This document shows positions 31,344 to 39,859 of a DNA stretch of 39,859 nucleotides, in pieces. The position numbers and the translations under genes were made by a program. The first letter of the stretch is position 1. Each line of letters opens with the position of its first letter. The stretch comes from Collodictyon triciliatum (lineage: Eukaryota > CRuMs): contig JBHJMP010000708.1 in NCBI GenBank assembly GCA_043381765.1, positions 1 through 39,859 of the forward strand, written 5' to 3'. The notes below the pieces were generated by a model. That model ran no database searches. It was not told where the DNA came from and was given only the letters and a program-made list of their open reading frames with translations.

Positions 31344-32357
31344 ATGGACGCCACTACGAAACGCAAACACTGTCTCATGCAGCCGGCTTTCTGTGAACTC
31401 CATCAGATTGAATACTCTGTTCACCAATGCCCTCGTTCGTTTCAGCGTGAGATACCACGCATCTTTCCAGACCAGGCCCACATGGTAGGTCGCTGCCTCG
31501 CCCATGAGAAGCTTTTTTTTTTAATAACAGATACCTCCTTTCGACTCACAAGTTATCTTGCTGACAGGCCAATCAGTTTCTTATTATTCCGACCTTCCAG
31601 CCAAGTTCGTGTGACCTGGTAAAGTTTGGACCGGAGCCCGATTCTGAAAAGGATCGCCTTCTCCATAGTGTATGATTTTCTTATATATATTATTATTATT
31701 AGGAAAAAATTATTAATATTATTGTCATTATTGCCAGTATTATTATCATCTTTACCAGTTTATATCTACTCTTGAAAATTTTCTTTTTTTCCTTTCATCG
31801 ATATGACCCGATGCATATGAATGTCTGAGAAGCTGCGCTACAGTTTTTCAGGTGGTCTTCTATCATCTGCGGCAAGATAAGAGAGTCTGGATTTTGGGCG
31901 GATGTGACCGACCCTTGCACCGGATTTCCTGTAGTGATTCTTTTTTCTACAAACCTTGCACATCCGATGAAATCATCTGTTTTATTCGTCTGACTTTATA
32001 TTTTGTCGGTCACCCTCATCCAACTTTGTGGAAATGATGCCCTCTTCTTATTTACAGCTTGAATCTGCCCATGGGTCTATATTATACAGCGATGTGGATG
32101 GTGGCGAACTCCTACTGGGCTACTGTGTTGATGAAGTAACAAAAAAAATTTTTTGATAATCATCAATCTATCTGCGGATGCCGATGCTTCTCTCACTTAA
32201 AAAAAAATAATCAGTGATTCCTTCTTTTCTCCAGTCATGTGGGTGTCGAATCATATCCCATCCAAGGTGGCAGACAGCCGTTTACCCTGCTACACTCTTC
32301 ACCACGGCCCCTTTCTCTTTGGTGGAACGCGTCTTAAAGTCAAGCACCGACTCCTGA
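31344..32357 (+). CDS. MMADHC: MMADHC/CblD cobalamin trafficking protein
   Basis: In animals this protein directs processed vitamin B12 to methionine synthase in the cytosol and methylmalonyl-CoA mutase in mitochondria. Exons 31344-31484, 31568-31669, 31844-31930, 32058-32135 and 32235-32357 join in phase to 176 aa and TGA. Seen in order: IEYSVHQCPRSFQREIPRIF (matches the VECAIQTCP segment), LIIPTFQPSSCDLVKFGPE, a helix through EKDRLLHSFFRWSSIICGKI, GFWADVTDPCTGFP, YSDVDGGELLLGY and CGCRIISHPRWQTAVYPATL near the C-terminus. Spacing across exon joins equals that of the family. It lacks the roughly 100 N-terminal residues of animal MMADHC, including any clear mitochondrial presequence, unless an upstream exon exists. 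The chosen ATG sits in a favourable context (GCAGCATGG). Confidence 0.88.
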
Positions 32358-32826
32358 CATGGGGGACGTATTATCCTCCTTTTCACTTTCATTCTTCACT
32401 CTCCCGTAAGTTTGTTTGAGCGGGCACATGCTCTGTGTCTTGCATACGTAGGTTTGCTAGTGTGCTGAACAAACTCATTGAAGGGCAGATACCCAAGTGG
32501 ATGTGTTTACATTACAGCCACATATAAATAATAGATAAATCATATGGAGTGTATCTTTTCATGAATTTATTTTTAGAGTGTAAGGACCGATCCATTTAAT
32601 AGAACAAATCAATTTTCTTATTCAAGGCATTTGTTTTCAAGTTGTATGGGGGTGATACATATCAGAGGATACCCTCAAATCTCATACCAATTGCTCACTA
32701 AAGGAAAATGGTGCTTATCTTGAATCATTCATGTTACGTATCAAAAGAATATTTAAGCGATTGTGATTCGTCACATCAACGTCTCGCCCTTGTTTATTTT
32801 GGTATTTGTTTGTCGCAAAAGTGAGA
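32358..32826. other. Convergent intergenic region MMADHC/mL49
   Basis: The two genes end 469 bp apart, tail to tail. The DNA is AT-rich with no supported exon. Both poly(A) sites must lie here. Confidence 0.6.
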
Positions 32827-33681
32827 CTAAAATCCGAGGCCGGTGAGCCAAAACTTAATCGGGCGCGAGTGGAGTCCTGTTATGACCAAAGCTCCGATCT
32901 TCTTTGTGACCTCAACTGGGCCGATGGCCTTATGCATCTCTGATATAAAAGCCTATTTACGAGGAGAAGCGGTTAGGCCAATCTTCTTTCTTTTTTTTTT
33001 CTTCCTTTTGATGTCATCGCTTATGATAATCTTTATCAATATGACTACATGACATAGCACGGGCTAACATGAGAAAGTGGTTTTGGTTAAGGTTGATGGG
33101 CAACAATTAATCATGCAACGATCCACGCTTGGTCAGGGATGTACACACAAGCAAAAGGGACAAAGTGCTTTTCTTTAAAAAGAAAAAAAAAACATAATGA
33201 TCCAAAAAAATATGGTATTAAAGGAGATAATCACATCGACATCCCCAGAAATCCTGCGAATAACCGTCAGTCGTCGAGTTCCTCCGTTCCTTAAATCATC
33301 GAAACATGATTGAGAGGGTATTTGCATATTGCAAGGGGAATTGAGAAAGTTTACAGAAGGATGCCGAGTGGAATGGGCCAAGAGGAAAAAAAAGAAGCTG
33401 AACTTTTTTTGACTCATACAACTATTTCACTTTGAATCTAAGACCCAGGGCCTCAGTCTTACGTAACTTAAGACAAACCTGTACTCCGTGTATATAGGGA
33501 GACCCTTGCCGTAGACAGTTCGGGAGATGTGAAAGGGATACGAGTGTGGATTCTCTTGCAACGGGAAAACTTTCTTCTGGACTGGGAGTGGTTCGATAGT
33601 AGGCCCTGTTCCGACGAAGCGAAGGCCTTGGGTCTGGCAGAGCTGCTGTGTGAGTGTCCTTGTGAAACGCTGAAGGGCCAT
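32827..33681 (-). CDS. MRPL49: Mitochondrial large ribosomal subunit protein mL49 (Img2)
   Basis: mL49 is a structural protein of the mitochondrial large ribosomal subunit. Minus-strand exons 33479-33681, 33235-33289 and 32827-32937 join in phase to 122 aa and TAG. The family core is clear: SYPFHISRTVYGKGLPIYTE, then NGGTRRLTVIRRISGDVD, and the C-terminal block VEVTKKIGALVITGL ending PIKFWLTGLGF. The N-terminus MALQRFTRTLTQQLCQTQGL is basic, lacks acidic residues and suits a mitochondrial targeting sequence, which fixes the start. The segment between GDVD and VEVTKK is about a dozen residues shorter than in human mL49, so a small exon may hide in the 297-nt second intron. A LINE-tail motif lies in the first intron. 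Confidence 0.86.
33428..33450 (+). repeat. Degenerate LINE-tail motif copy
   Basis: CACTTTGAATCTAAGACCCA followed by GGG resembles the tail family on the plus strand, with a changed centre. It lies in the first mL49 intron. Confidence 0.35.
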
Positions 33682-33843
33682 TTTTCGCTCCTTTGAGTCC
33701 TTGAAATGAATTCGAAGGAAACGTGTTTCAGTAATCTTGGATAACTTGAGCCGCACATGTCATACATAACTCTCCTGGTATGCGACTCCAAGGCTGTGCC
33801 AACAAAGTTTCTCTCGCTTGATCTTGTTCTTTTAGTAGCCCAA

Positions 33844-35865
33844 TCATCTTTTTCGCTGGCCAAAGCTGATTAATCTTGTGGATGTGGTTTCTATTTTCTT
33901 AATGTGGGATTTATAATATCCCTTTGCAATCAGAAGAATGGCTGGGCTATGTGAATATCTAAGCAAGATTTTTAATAAAATATCGAATAATAACGAATAT
34001 TTCAGCAAAGGAAAGGATGATGGTCTTTCGGGTTCTAAATGACAACGCATCCTTATCTGCAGAGCCATATGAAAGAAGAAAAACAACTAAATCTAAGGTT
34101 GGCACAGGGTCGATAATCACCTGCAAAAAAGTAGTGATAGCAACACTTCGGTCTTTGGACTAATTTATACTGTCGTAAGTTTATTGACATAGCTTGGTAG
34201 TCTCTGCTCTCATTCGAATTTACCTCCTCTTCGAGAACCACGGCCTCTTTGCCAGCGAGAGCCATCTTGCCTTCCCATGGGATAGCTTCTGGACTCTCTT
34301 TCTGTTTCTGTATTGGAATAAACTTTTCTGATTGTGTGGGTTGTCTCCCTGTTTGGGTCTCGCTTATGTGTGTCACCAGGCGCGTTTCGGTGGTATGGGC
34401 TGCTTCCTTGTCTCTGAAAGGGTCTTTTATCAGAGGATTTGGGCGGATATTTTCTTTCTCCAGAATGTGTGTTCTCTGTCCTCGTTCTTTCCTTGCTGAT
34501 TGATGGATACTATCTCAGTGGTTATGTTATAAAAGGGAAATATGAAATGCCTTTGGATTAACTGTATTTTGAACCATGTGAAAAATTCACATGTTGCTTC
34601 TTACCCCTCATAGCTGGGTTCTGGTAGCAGCAGCGTCGGTTTTTTGTCCATCAAAATATTGACGTCTTCATCGCTGTGGTCCTTCTTCAGGCACTCTGAG
34701 AGGTAATTGAAAGAGAAGACATGTAAGCTCTGTCAGATGGTCAAAGTCATATATTCACAAAGAGGAAAATATGACCCAATCAAAGGCGGAAATGAAGTAA
34801 TTTTGTTCATAAGCTATTGATACTTGATATCCAGAGAAATTACAATATGAGAAGACTTATTCAGTCCACCAACACCTTTTATTTGTATTCTTGTCCCTCC
34901 ATCATTTCCTTTTTCTGGGAGCTGATACAATGAATAAATCACCTGATGCGTGTTTTAGATCGAAAATCTTCCCAGAGAACGAGCGCTCCAAAACAGAAGC
35001 GTCTAGTTTAGGCTCGCCTACTTCACTTCTTTTTACAGGAACTAGTTGCTTCTTTGGTTTCTTTGGACTGAGGGCTTCTCTATGCCATGAGTTGCATATG
35101 ATATATATTTGTACATATAAAATATGCATCTCAAAAGCTGATGTCTTTTTTCTTTCGAGAAAGGCTAATTTAACAGCATGTGCTAAGGCAACCAAGCAAT
35201 AACCTGTCAAAAGAGAAAATGCTGTATCTCCAACCCCTGAAGAAGGGAGGTCTTCAAGTTTGGTAGTGTAATGAAATTACAAACTGAATTAGGTCGCTCT
35301 CCAGAAGCCTTGACATTTTCTGCTTTCGTGCGGGGTGGCCTGGGCTGTCGGCTGTCTTCGTTGCTGCTGATCCGATCTGTACCTGCTTTGTTTTCTGTTT
35401 CTCGGCTTGTTTTTGCGACGGCTCGCGTGTCACACTCCGAAAACAAGCTGCTGCCTCTTGGGAATATTTCTGGAATTTAAGTTGTAATATTTTATAATTA
35501 CTTATTATACTATAAAAATCTTTATATAGATATTTAATATGTATATGATAGTATCATATGTATAATTGTATTTTTGTAACGATTTTTCAGAATGTTTGAG
35601 TTTAAAATGAAACACCTGATTCTGGCCTGCTTTGCGCTGAGGTGGCTGTGATGATGATCAACTTTTCAAACTTGTAAGGGACACAGCAAGAAAAGCCACC
35701 TGCTTTGTGTCTGTATGTTGTTGAGACAGTTGCCCATTGGATTTTCTCTGGTGTTGTTAACTTCTTCTCGAACTAGTTTAACCTATTCCTCCTCCTATCA
35801 TGTGTCATCTTTTGCTACTTCGCCCTCGTGTGCCTTTCCAGCAGAATTTACTTTACCAAGCACAT
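33844..35865 (-). CDS. Unidentified basic, low-complexity protein with RG-rich stretch
   Basis: I do not recognise this protein. Minus-strand exons that keep phase are 35857-35865 (ATG, 9 nt), 35700-35772, 35616-35636, 35383-35469, 34943-35077, 34605-34695, 34224-34495, 34088-34120, 33995-34056 and 33844-33921, about 286 aa and TGA. Clearest segments are KKLTTPEKIQWATVSTTYRH, SPKKPKKQLVPVKRSEVGEP, CLKKDHSDEDVNILMDKKPT and, in this frame, SRWQRGRGSRRGG. The composition is charged and probably disordered, and the RG run hints at RNA binding. Exon 34224-34495 is open in two frames: starting at 34491 instead gives a product with PEAIPWEGKMALAGKEAVVL. The 9-nt and 21-nt exons and the start are speculative. 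It is head-to-head with IFT140. Confidence 0.42.
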
Positions 35866-36039
35866 ATCTTTTTTTTTTTTTTTTTTTTTACAGGAAGTCC
35901 AGAAAAATAAAATAAAAGGAACTAAGCAAAGAGGCTTAAAACCACCTGTCGACTGCCCTTCCACTCGTCTCCACAACCGAACCTCCGCCTGAACTTGAAG
36001 GAAACACCCGGCTCGCTACAACCGCAACCGGCCATCAAA
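35866..36039. promoter_or_regulatory. Probable shared promoter region, IFT140 and the minus-strand gene
   Basis: Only about 175 bp separate the proposed start codons of two divergent genes. A T19 run lies at 35871-35889. A bidirectional promoter is inferred from spacing alone. Confidence 0.35.
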
Positions 36040-39000
36040 ATGAGCACGTACTTTAGCAACGCAATCAGCCCTCCGACAAAGTTCACTCCAACAAGTCTTG
36101 CCTGGCACCCAACTATTCCTGTCTTGGCCTGCGCAACAAACGCAAACTCCATTTGCGTCTACTCGGAGGAGGTTTTTCTTCCCCTCCCTTACCAAAACGT
36201 AGATGTGCATATTTGTTTGTTGTATTTATTTTATCCTTTTAGTCGCCTTTTCTAGGCACACTTGCTGGTTATTCAAATCACTTGTTTGGCTTGAGAGAAG
36301 CTTTTAAATGATCTCTTCTAATTCAATAGGGTGATTACTTGGAGAATGAGAGCATTCAACGATCGGTACTTTGCACGGCTGCTGAATGGTCTCCTTCCAT
36401 CCGCACATTGGCGAGTGGATGGGAAGATGGTGAGTGTTTTTTTTTTTAATATATCTGCGTGATTCTTGGCTTTCTATTTCTTTTTGTTCTCGAATGAAGT
36501 ATAAGGATATCAATAAAAACTTGACCATATTAATCATTCGCAACAGGCGCCTTGGTTCTGATAAACGAACAAGAGAAGGTTAGACGTGAAGAGACGTTCC
36601 ACCGTTCTGCAATCACTACAATCGTATGGGCCCCTGATGGATGCACTCTAGTTGTTGGCGATAAGGTATATCTTCTCTTTCATTTACGTAAATTGCATTT
36701 TTTTTGGTAACATTAGGGCCAAAATGATATTGTAAATCCCACATTGATTAATTGAGGACTTTCCAAAAGAAAACAAACTCCCTGATTTATATGTCCTTTT
36801 ACAGGATGGAATTGTCACCGTTTGGCGAGTGGACTCCAAAATTCGACTCATCAGAATCAGCCAAATACCCATCAAAGGAGGGATTACACATATTGCTTGG
36901 CGATTCCGCTCTGGGTTTGTCGATAATTACCTCTTTTTTTTTTTTATCTCGTATTTTTTGGCAAGAAAAAAAAGCTCAACTCATGTGTCGATTGGTTTCA
37001 ACATCCATGAAACTAGATTGAATGGGTGCCCTCCTTTCTTTGTCGGAACTGCATCCGGATCCATTTACTATGCAGCGGACGATGGAAGATATATGGAAAT
37101 TACAAATTTGGCGTCATCTTTGGCTGCAGTATTGTATGAAGACAACAAAGATACTCTAGTTGTCCTGACAAAAGGATTGTACCTGCATACTTTTAAGGAA
37201 CTAGACGGTGAAAAATGGGAGCTGCAATCCAAGGTATCAAATTATATATTTTTTCATGGGAACGCATTTTTTTCAAGAGATAGATTCGTCAAAATAACCA
37301 CCAATCCTGTAGATGAAGCTTGGAGGAACCATCGACGCAAGTGGCAGTACCTGGGGTATTTGGGTCGGCCCTAATATTATGTGTACTTCATCCAATGAAT
37401 CCATGGTCAGGATTTGGCATTTCAGCACTGACTGCAATTACACCTTGAGCATTGGTATTTTTCTTTACTAGGGCTTTATTTTAAAAAAAAATAATACTCG
37501 AGGTGATTATATATTAGAAGGGAAATCTTTCGTTTTCTAATTTTGCTATACTCTGGTTGCAGCCAAGGAAGGAAAATCACAGGAAAAGGCCACATCCATA
37601 GCATTTTCCCAGCAACACCAAGTTCTTTCAGGTACTGGCTTGAAATTTCATGGCATTTAATGCTTCAACTCATTCATTTCTTTGTCTGAATAAAAAAAAA
37701 TTAAATACTTATGTCAATAAATGTATTACCTATGATTGGTAGTGGGGACAAACCAGGGCCGAGTGGTACTCTGGAAATTCATAGGCAAATATACAGCTGA
37801 GGATTCATCTGCACAGGATTGGATGGTAAATATCTGATTCGTTTATCTCCTTTTGGTTCAAATACATTATATCAGATCATTCTGACTTCTGTTTACCTAA
37901 TAAACCTTGTAATTTCATCAAGATAATACACGAATCTGGGACTACACCACAGGTCAATCTACTTTCAGCTGGTAAATATTCATCCTATATTTTTTTTGAG
38001 GCGAGCGACTTTTGATACAGACCTTGGACCAACCCTCTGCTGTAAATACTATTCGATAATGTAATCCTATACAATTTAAATCATAGGCAAAGCTCATTCT
38101 CTTGTTGCTGTTGGAAAACCAGAGGGTATTTCTATTATAAGGTATGATGATTATGCCTATATTTCCATGTACCCCACCCACAAGGCTGACTTTGTAAAAT
38201 ACAAGGTTCATCGTACATCCTTATTGTTAAGTCCTGATTTGTATAAATTGTGTTTGAATGTACCCAGTGAGCTGTGTATGCACCGCAAATTCAAGGAAAA
38301 AACAGCAGTATACCAACTCACACCTGATCGATTGTCTCTTGAGCAGTACGGAAAAGGGGTTCGGCGTCTCTTTATCTCGAAATTGTTCCATAGTGCTTTT
38401 GTTTCTGTATATGTTCTCTTTTTCGTACGAAATTTATTTCATGATAAACTCGCCATACTTTTTTTTTCTTTTTTCGATTTATAAACTCGTCATACTTTAA
38501 TATTCCCGGCATCTAAACTAATATCTATGATTTAGTCATCTGTCTTTGTAAAGTCAAACATCAGGGTCAAAGACCTTGATTTGACGAAAAAGAATATTGT
38601 GCTCTGGAACAACAAGGCTGTGGAAGTATTTGAAGTCAGCGAATGTAAATATCACTCATATTAATAAATAATAAATTAATAAATAAAACTGAAGTCCATC
38701 GATATTTCGAGATGCTTTTCGGACACCAAACCATGCTTTTGATTGGATAAATTAGCGGGAGATGTCCGCCAAATCAGCACATTCTCGAGCACTCCTTTAT
38801 CGATAGGATTAGGACAAACTTCATTGTTTATCATATCAGGCACTAATTCTGTGGACGTGTGCAATTTTCAGGGTAAGAAATGGATTTTAGTGGGAGATAC
38901 ATTCAATACTGCATTTAGTAACCACATGATTCATTACTAGGAACTGTGAAAGAAAGGATTACTTTTTCCGAAAATGAAGGAGACCCGTACCTTTGTGACA

Positions 39001-39618
39001 TCAACGGCGAGTTCCTTGCTATTGTATGTGTTATTATTATTTTATTATTATTCTTTCGATTTTGTACAGGGTGGTGGGGATGTTTGCTTTTGCTGTTGTA
39101 TGTGTTCAATCTCCATTTGAGTCTTGCATTTTCGTATTCATATATTCTTGAGAAGCGCTGTCTGCGGTCTCCTATATCGATATTTTTATATATAAAAATG
39201 TTCATTTTATATGTTTAACAGGCTACGAAGAAAGGCTATGTGCGTGTGTATAAGATAAGTTCTCGTGATCCAAAGCAGCTCGGTACTACACGCCATTTTC
39301 TCCCCTCAGGGTAGTTTATTTGTCCAAAGCAGCTCGGTACTACACGCCATTTTCTCCCCTCAGGGTAGTTTATTTGTCTTATTGCTTCCTCGTTCGTTTC
39401 TTTGCTTATCTTTGAAAATCACGACCTGGCTGAATCTTTGCAGCCCCTTTTAAAATAGCTCTATGGCCTATGTCGAGTAAGGAATACCATTATTATTCAG
39501 ATAATCGTTGAACTTATTTGCTTATTTAACTTTTACGCACTCTAGTGATGAATACAGAAGAGATATCACTTCCATTCGCTGTAATGCAGATGGTACACGA
39601 GTCAGCATAATGGCTAAC
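36040..39618 (+). CDS. IFT140: Intraflagellar transport protein IFT140, N-terminal part (runs off window)
   Basis: IFT140 is a core subunit of the IFT-A complex, which drives retrograde transport in cilia and membrane-protein entry. Exons are 36040-36171, 36330-36429, 36547-36665, 36805-36914, 36966-37233, 37313-37454, 37563-37631, 37743-37825, 37923-37971, 38087-38141, 38268-38358, 38536-38644, 38756-38872, 38941-39023, 39222-39310, 39459-39476 and 39546-39618. All phases agree: 569 aa, against about 1460 in animals. The segments follow IFT140 order through two WD40 propellers: SLAWHPTIPVLACA, EWSPSIRTLASGWEDGALVL, IVWAPDGCTLVVGDKDGIVT, PPFFVGTASGSIYYAADDGR, SVGTNQGRVVLWKF, ENEGDPYLCDINGEFLAI and SIRCNADGTRVSIM. 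Exon 5 could start at 37017 instead (17 fewer codons). The 18-nt exon and the donor at 39311 are chosen because only they restore phase. The gene implies a ciliated life stage. Confidence 0.92.
38443..38500. repeat. Local repeat of ATAAACTCGYCATACTTT
   Basis: ATAAACTCGCCATACTTT and ATAAACTCGTCATACTTT lie about 38 bp apart in an IFT140 intron, separated by a T-rich stretch. Confidence 0.7.
39270..39377 (+). repeat. Perfect 54-bp tandem duplication across an IFT140 splice donor
   Basis: 39270-39323 is repeated exactly at 39324-39377. Each copy holds the end of exon 15 (coding KQLGTTRHFLPSG) and the donor GG|GTAGTT. The first copy keeps the reading frame; the second falls in the intron and repeats an identical donor. 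Confidence 0.95.
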
Positions 39619-39750
39619 GTATATGTTGGAAGTATGGTTTCTCTTCAACGATTTATTTGATGTATTGAGTACACTGATATTAGTCCGCCTTTATTTCACA
39701 CTGAAATTTTCTCCTTAATCATTATTTTTTTAACAGAGATAAAATATTGT

Positions 39751-39859
39751 TACTCTTTTACTCTTTTACTCTTTTACTCTTTTACTCTTTTACTCTTTTA
39801 CTCTTTTACTCTTTTACTCTTTTACTCTTTTACTCTTTTACTCTTTTACTCTTTTACTC
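39751..39859. repeat. (TTTTACTC)n array at window end
   Basis: About thirteen perfect copies of the 8-mer TTTTACTC run to the last base, within the next IFT140 intron or beyond. The unit is not a known telomere repeat. Confidence 0.95.

Noticed and set aside
36040-39618. Assignment of the last gene to IFT80 or another WD40 IFT subunit
   Set aside because: Segment order and the VGTNQGRVVLWKF, GDPYLCDINGEFLAI and SIRCNADGTRVSI blocks follow IFT140 instead.
39270-39859. CRISPR-like regular repeats
   Set aside because: The 54-bp units are directly adjacent without spacers and the 8-mers are a microsatellite; the sequence is eukaryotic with spliced genes.

Overview
This is an intron-rich nuclear DNA window from a eukaryote. 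Introns are AT-rich (GT-AG) and exons are richer in GC. TAA, TAG and TGA all end recognisable genes, so the standard code is used. A ciliary gene (IFT140), Vps34, a copper monooxygenase, a CorA-type transporter and a B12-trafficking gene point to a protist able to form flagella. The dense short-period repeats, T/A homopolymers and repeat-bordered N gaps would suit a foraminiferan such as Reticulomyxa, but that assignment is only a guess. I rebuilt most genes by chaining exons that keep reading frame across GT-AG introns and comparing the products with known families from memory. No search was run.

Layout: 373-2775 (+) a DBH/PHM-like copper monooxygenase, 5' end missing; 3590-6236 (-) poly(A)-binding protein, 6 exons, 660 aa; 7279-8085 (-) the 3' part of an unidentified membrane protein; 8716-15296 (+) Vps34 class III PI3-kinase, 22 exons, 809 aa; 16053-18849 (+) a coiled-coil protein of unknown function; 19419-21649 (+) ITPA/HAM1 nucleotide pyrophosphatase, 10 exons including a 10-nt one; 21912-25018 (-) CorA-like cation transporter, 14 exons; 26463-28451 (+) an LRR-pseudokinase-SAM-like protein; 28933-30663 (-) a dead, 5'-truncated LINE; 31344-32357 (+) MMADHC (CblD); 32827-33681 (-) mitochondrial ribosomal protein mL49; 33844-35865 (-) an unidentified basic protein; 36040-39618 (+) the N-terminal half of IFT140, running off the window.

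The genes do not form one pathway. They are housekeeping functions (translation, endosomal lipid signalling, nucleotide sanitation, cation transport, cobalamin handling, mitochondrial translation, ciliary transport) packed in both orientations. ITPA/CorA and MMADHC/mL49 are tail-to-tail. CorA/LRR-kinase and the unknown protein/IFT140 are head-to-head.

I found no clear new multi-gene system. The strongest leads are: a copper monooxygenase whose three CuH-site histidines all appear replaced while the CuM site is kept; an LRR kinase with a dismantled catalytic loop; a family of very short LINE tails, one bounded by a perfect 16-bp target-site duplication; a 36-nt frame-neutral intron; and a 54-bp tandem duplication that copies an IFT140 splice donor.
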